Notes under the pieces: generated by a model
Seen by the model: only the letters and a program-made list of their open reading frames with translations
Database searches by the model: none
What the model was told of the DNA's origin: nothing
Made by a program: the position numbers and the translations under genes
Shown: piece after piece, positions 4,172 to 5,694 of the stretch
Position numbering within the stretch: position 1 is the stretch's first letter
Layout of the letters: each line of letters begins with the position of its first letter
Assembly (NCBI GenBank): GCA_011041825.1
Contig: DRAO01000223.1
Coordinates: 1-5,694, forward strand
Length of the DNA: 5,694 nucleotides
Reading direction: 5' to 3'
Source: Chloroflexota bacterium
GTDB taxonomy: Bacteria > Chloroflexota > Anaerolineae > SpSt-600

Positions 4172-5327
4172 GGGCCTGTATTACATAACCCACATTGGCA
4201 ATCTGCCATCTATATTGAAAAGGGGGATTCTAAGTCACTATCTGGTGGAAAGGAACCGAATCCCTCACATCGCTGTTTATGATGAAGAGATAGTGGCCAG
4301 GAGAAAAGAGATAACCGCTCCCGACGGACGTTCCCTGTGGGAGTTCGCCAACCTGTACTTCCAACCCAGAAACGCAATGCTTTACAGGGTGGTCTTCTTC
4401 GAGGTTGGTGTGGACAAGGTCGCCGTTGTGGGCATCAAAAGCTCCATACTCAGGAGGAATGACCTTTTCATAACAACGGGTAATGCTGCCAGCAGTTACA
4501 CTCAAATCCTCCCGATAGAGGAAGGCAGAAAGTTGCTGAAAGAGCTGCGTGAAGAACTGGACCGGGAGTGGTGGAGCCATGCAGACGGCTCCAAGAGAAA
4601 GTTGATGGCCGAATGCCTGGTTCCCGAAAGGGTGCCCCCTGAATACATCCAGGAAATTTACGTGCCGAATTGGAAAACTGCCAAGACCGTCAAGGAAATC
4701 CTGAAGGATGCAGGGGTCAATGTGCCTGTCATCCCTGAGCCGGGGCTGTTCTTCCTGCCCACGAGGGAGATAAAACTTACCGATAACCTGTGCCTCGTTG
4801 AAGGAGATATGTTCCTGTCCCGGATGCAAACCCTTACGATTAGCGTGAACACCGTAGGGGTTATGGGCAAGGGGCTCGCTTCAAGGGCAAAATACCAGTT
4901 CCCGGACGTTTATGTGCTGTATCAGGATTTGTGCAAGAAAGGAATATTGCAGATGGGGAAACCCTATTTGTACAAACGTGAGAAATCCCTGGATCAGGAG
5001 CTTGCCGACGAGGCCGAAAGGCTGACCAACCTTGATTCCCAGACCTGGTTCCTTTTGTTCCCTACCAAGAAGCACTGGAGACAACGGGCAGACCTCAAAG
5101 GCATTGAAGATGGCTTGAAATGGCTCTTGGAGAACTACAGAACCGAGGGCATTCGGTCCCTCGCCATCCCGGCCCTCGGCTGTGGCCTGGGGTGGCTTGA
5201 CTGGAGCTATGTCGGTCCGGTGTTATGCAGATGCCTCAGCAAAATGGACATCCCTGTTAAACTGTACCTGCCGATGGAGAAGAGGATACCGGACGACCAG
5301 TTGCGGAAGGAGTTCTTGCTCGAGTAA
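4158..5327 (+). CDS. darTG: DarT-DarG-like fusion: DNA ADP-ribosyltransferase plus macrodomain hydrolase
   Basis: DarT (DUF4433) ADP-ribosylates bases in single-stranded DNA using NAD+; DarG is its macrodomain antitoxin that removes the modification, and DarTG pairs act as toxin-antitoxin and anti-phage systems. Here both are on one 389-residue chain. Residues 1 to about 205 look like DarT: YITHIGNLPSILKRGIL near the start (H12, N15), an RR pair at 48-49 matching the conserved NAD-site arginine, NLYFQPRNAMLYRV (65-78), and AECLVPE with candidate catalytic E152. Residues about 208-375 are a DarG-type macrodomain: VEGD (214-217), VNTVGVMGKGLA (230-241), FPTKKHW (301-307) with K304 as candidate catalytic lysine, and IPALGCGLGWLDW (337-349). 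The C-terminal DarT-binding domain of standalone DarG appears absent. GGGGAG lies six bases before the ATG, which overlaps the rlmN end by 14 bases. No separate promoter is seen. Catalytic residues are assigned by motif analogy. Confidence 0.9.
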   Translation: MLKLRGLYYITHIGNLPSILKRGILSHYLVERNRIPHIAVYDEEIVARRKEITAPDGRSLWEFANLYFQPRNAMLYRVVFFEVGVDKVAVVGIKSSILRRNDLFITTGNAASSYTQILPIEEGRKLLKELREELDREWWSHADGSKRKLMAECLVPERVPPEYIQEIYVPNWKTAKTVKEILKDAGVNVPVIPEPGLFFLPTREIKLTDNLCLVEGDMFLSRMQTLTISVNTVGVMGKGLASRAKYQFPDVYVLYQDLCKKGILQMGKPYLYKREKSLDQELADEAERLTNLDSQTWFLLFPTKKHWRQRADLKGIEDGLKWLLENYRTEGIRSLAIPALGCGLGWLDWSYVGPVLCRCLSKMDIPVKLYLPMEKRIPDDQLRKEFLLE

Positions 5328-5328
5328 T

Positions 5329-5360
5329 CCTCCTCAACCGATCAGCCAATAGTTGGAGGT
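5329..5360 (+). promoter_or_regulatory. ATPase ribosome binding site with a possible sequestering hairpin
   Basis: GGAGGT (5355-5360) lies four bases before the TTG start of the ATPase. CCTCC (5329-5333) and AAC (5336-5338) could pair with GGAGG and GTT (5355-5359 and 5352-5354), with a two-base bulge, and hide this site unless ribosomes leaving darTG open it. The pairing is short and only suggestive. Confidence 0.35.
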
Positions 5361-5364
5361 GGCT

Positions 5365-5694
5365 TTGATAATAGAGGTTTTAGAAATCCGCAACTTCAAA
5401 TCTATAAAGCACCTAAAGCTCGCTTGCAAACGGGTCAACATCTTCATAGGCAAGCCCAACACCGGCAAATCCAACATACTGGAAGCTCTGGGGCTTTTCT
5501 CCTTGCCTCATACCGGGCGGCTTAGGGATTTCGTTCGCTTCGATGATATGAGCGACCTTTTCTATGACCATGATTTGGGTGAAGTAATTGAGTTGCTAAT
5601 TAAAGTGTCAGAATATAGCTTAAGAGTAGAGCTTTGGGATTACTTGGGAGATAAAGATATTAAGTTTGCTAGACCGAAGCGCTTAGAGATTCGG
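5365..5694 (+). CDS. AAA/SMC-like ATPase N-terminus (AAA_15/OLD type), 3' end beyond window
   Basis: The first 110 residues of an ATP-binding protein. It opens IIEVLEIRNFKSIKHLKL, the usual first strand and turn of RecF/SMC-like ATPases, followed by Walker A GKPNTGKSN (residues 29-37) and LEAL. Such N-termini belong to the AAA_15, AAA_21 and OLD-nuclease groups, many of which occur in phage-defence and DNA-repair loci; the C-terminal part that would distinguish them (for example a TOPRIM nuclease domain) is outside the window. The start is taken as TTG at 5365, because the motif begins at once and GGAGGT lies four bases upstream; no in-frame ATG exists before the motif. The gene follows the darTG stop by 37 bases and is probably cotranscribed. 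Its later part is visibly more AT-rich than hdrA and rlmN, hinting at acquisition. Confidence 0.85.
   Translation, partial: MIIEVLEIRNFKSIKHLKLACKRVNIFIGKPNTGKSNILEALGLFSLPHTGRLRDFVRFDDMSDLFYDHDLGEVIELLIKVSEYSLRVELWDYLGDKDIKFARPKRLEIR

Noticed and set aside
4230..4829. 199-codon minus-strand open frame
   Set aside because: It is antisense to darTG, whose plus-strand frame carries clear DarT and macrodomain motifs.

Overview
The window looks like chromosomal DNA of a strictly anaerobic bacterium that decodes selenocysteine. The evidence is an HdrA-type flavin/iron-sulphur electron carrier with an in-frame UGA followed at once by a bacterial-type SECIS hairpin, strong Shine-Dalgarno sites, and a textbook sigma-70 promoter. 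Archaeal SECIS elements lie in untranslated regions, so the hairpin position argues for Bacteria. Gene content and the abundance of small palindromic repeats would fit Chloroflexota (Dehalococcoidia-like) or a clostridial-type lineage, but this assignment is only an impression.

Layout. Positions 1-1358 (minus strand) hold the first 452 codons of a selenocysteine-containing HdrA running off the left edge; the UGA at 765-767 would truncate it to 197 residues in a naive annotation. Positions 1359-2160 are an 800-base divergent intergenic region with no convincing gene. It carries five hairpin repeats of two families; two of them form an inverted pair centred exactly on a third. A -35/-10 promoter (2009-2037) follows, whose -35 box lies in the decayed arm of the last repeat. 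The rightward genes are a YugP-like membrane zinc metallopeptidase (2161-2853), a 188-bp transposon-like element without a gene (2866-3053) with 9-bp flanking duplications, rlmN (3077-4171), a single-polypeptide DarT-DarG-like fusion (4158-5327), and the start of an AAA/SMC-like ATPase (5365 to the right edge).

How it fits together. Removing the small element and one target-site copy brings rlmN to 26 bases from the yugP stop, so yugP-rlmN was probably a tight operon. rlmN and the darTG fusion overlap by 14 bases and the ATPase follows 37 bases later, so all four rightward genes are likely transcribed from the promoter at 2009-2037. A DNA ADP-ribosylating toxin fused to its own de-ADP-ribosylating macrodomain, read from a housekeeping operon and followed by an OLD/AAA-type ATPase, is the best candidate in this window for an unusual defence-related system. 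The selenoprotein HdrA, the covarying hairpin family and the nested symmetric repeat are the other main points of interest.
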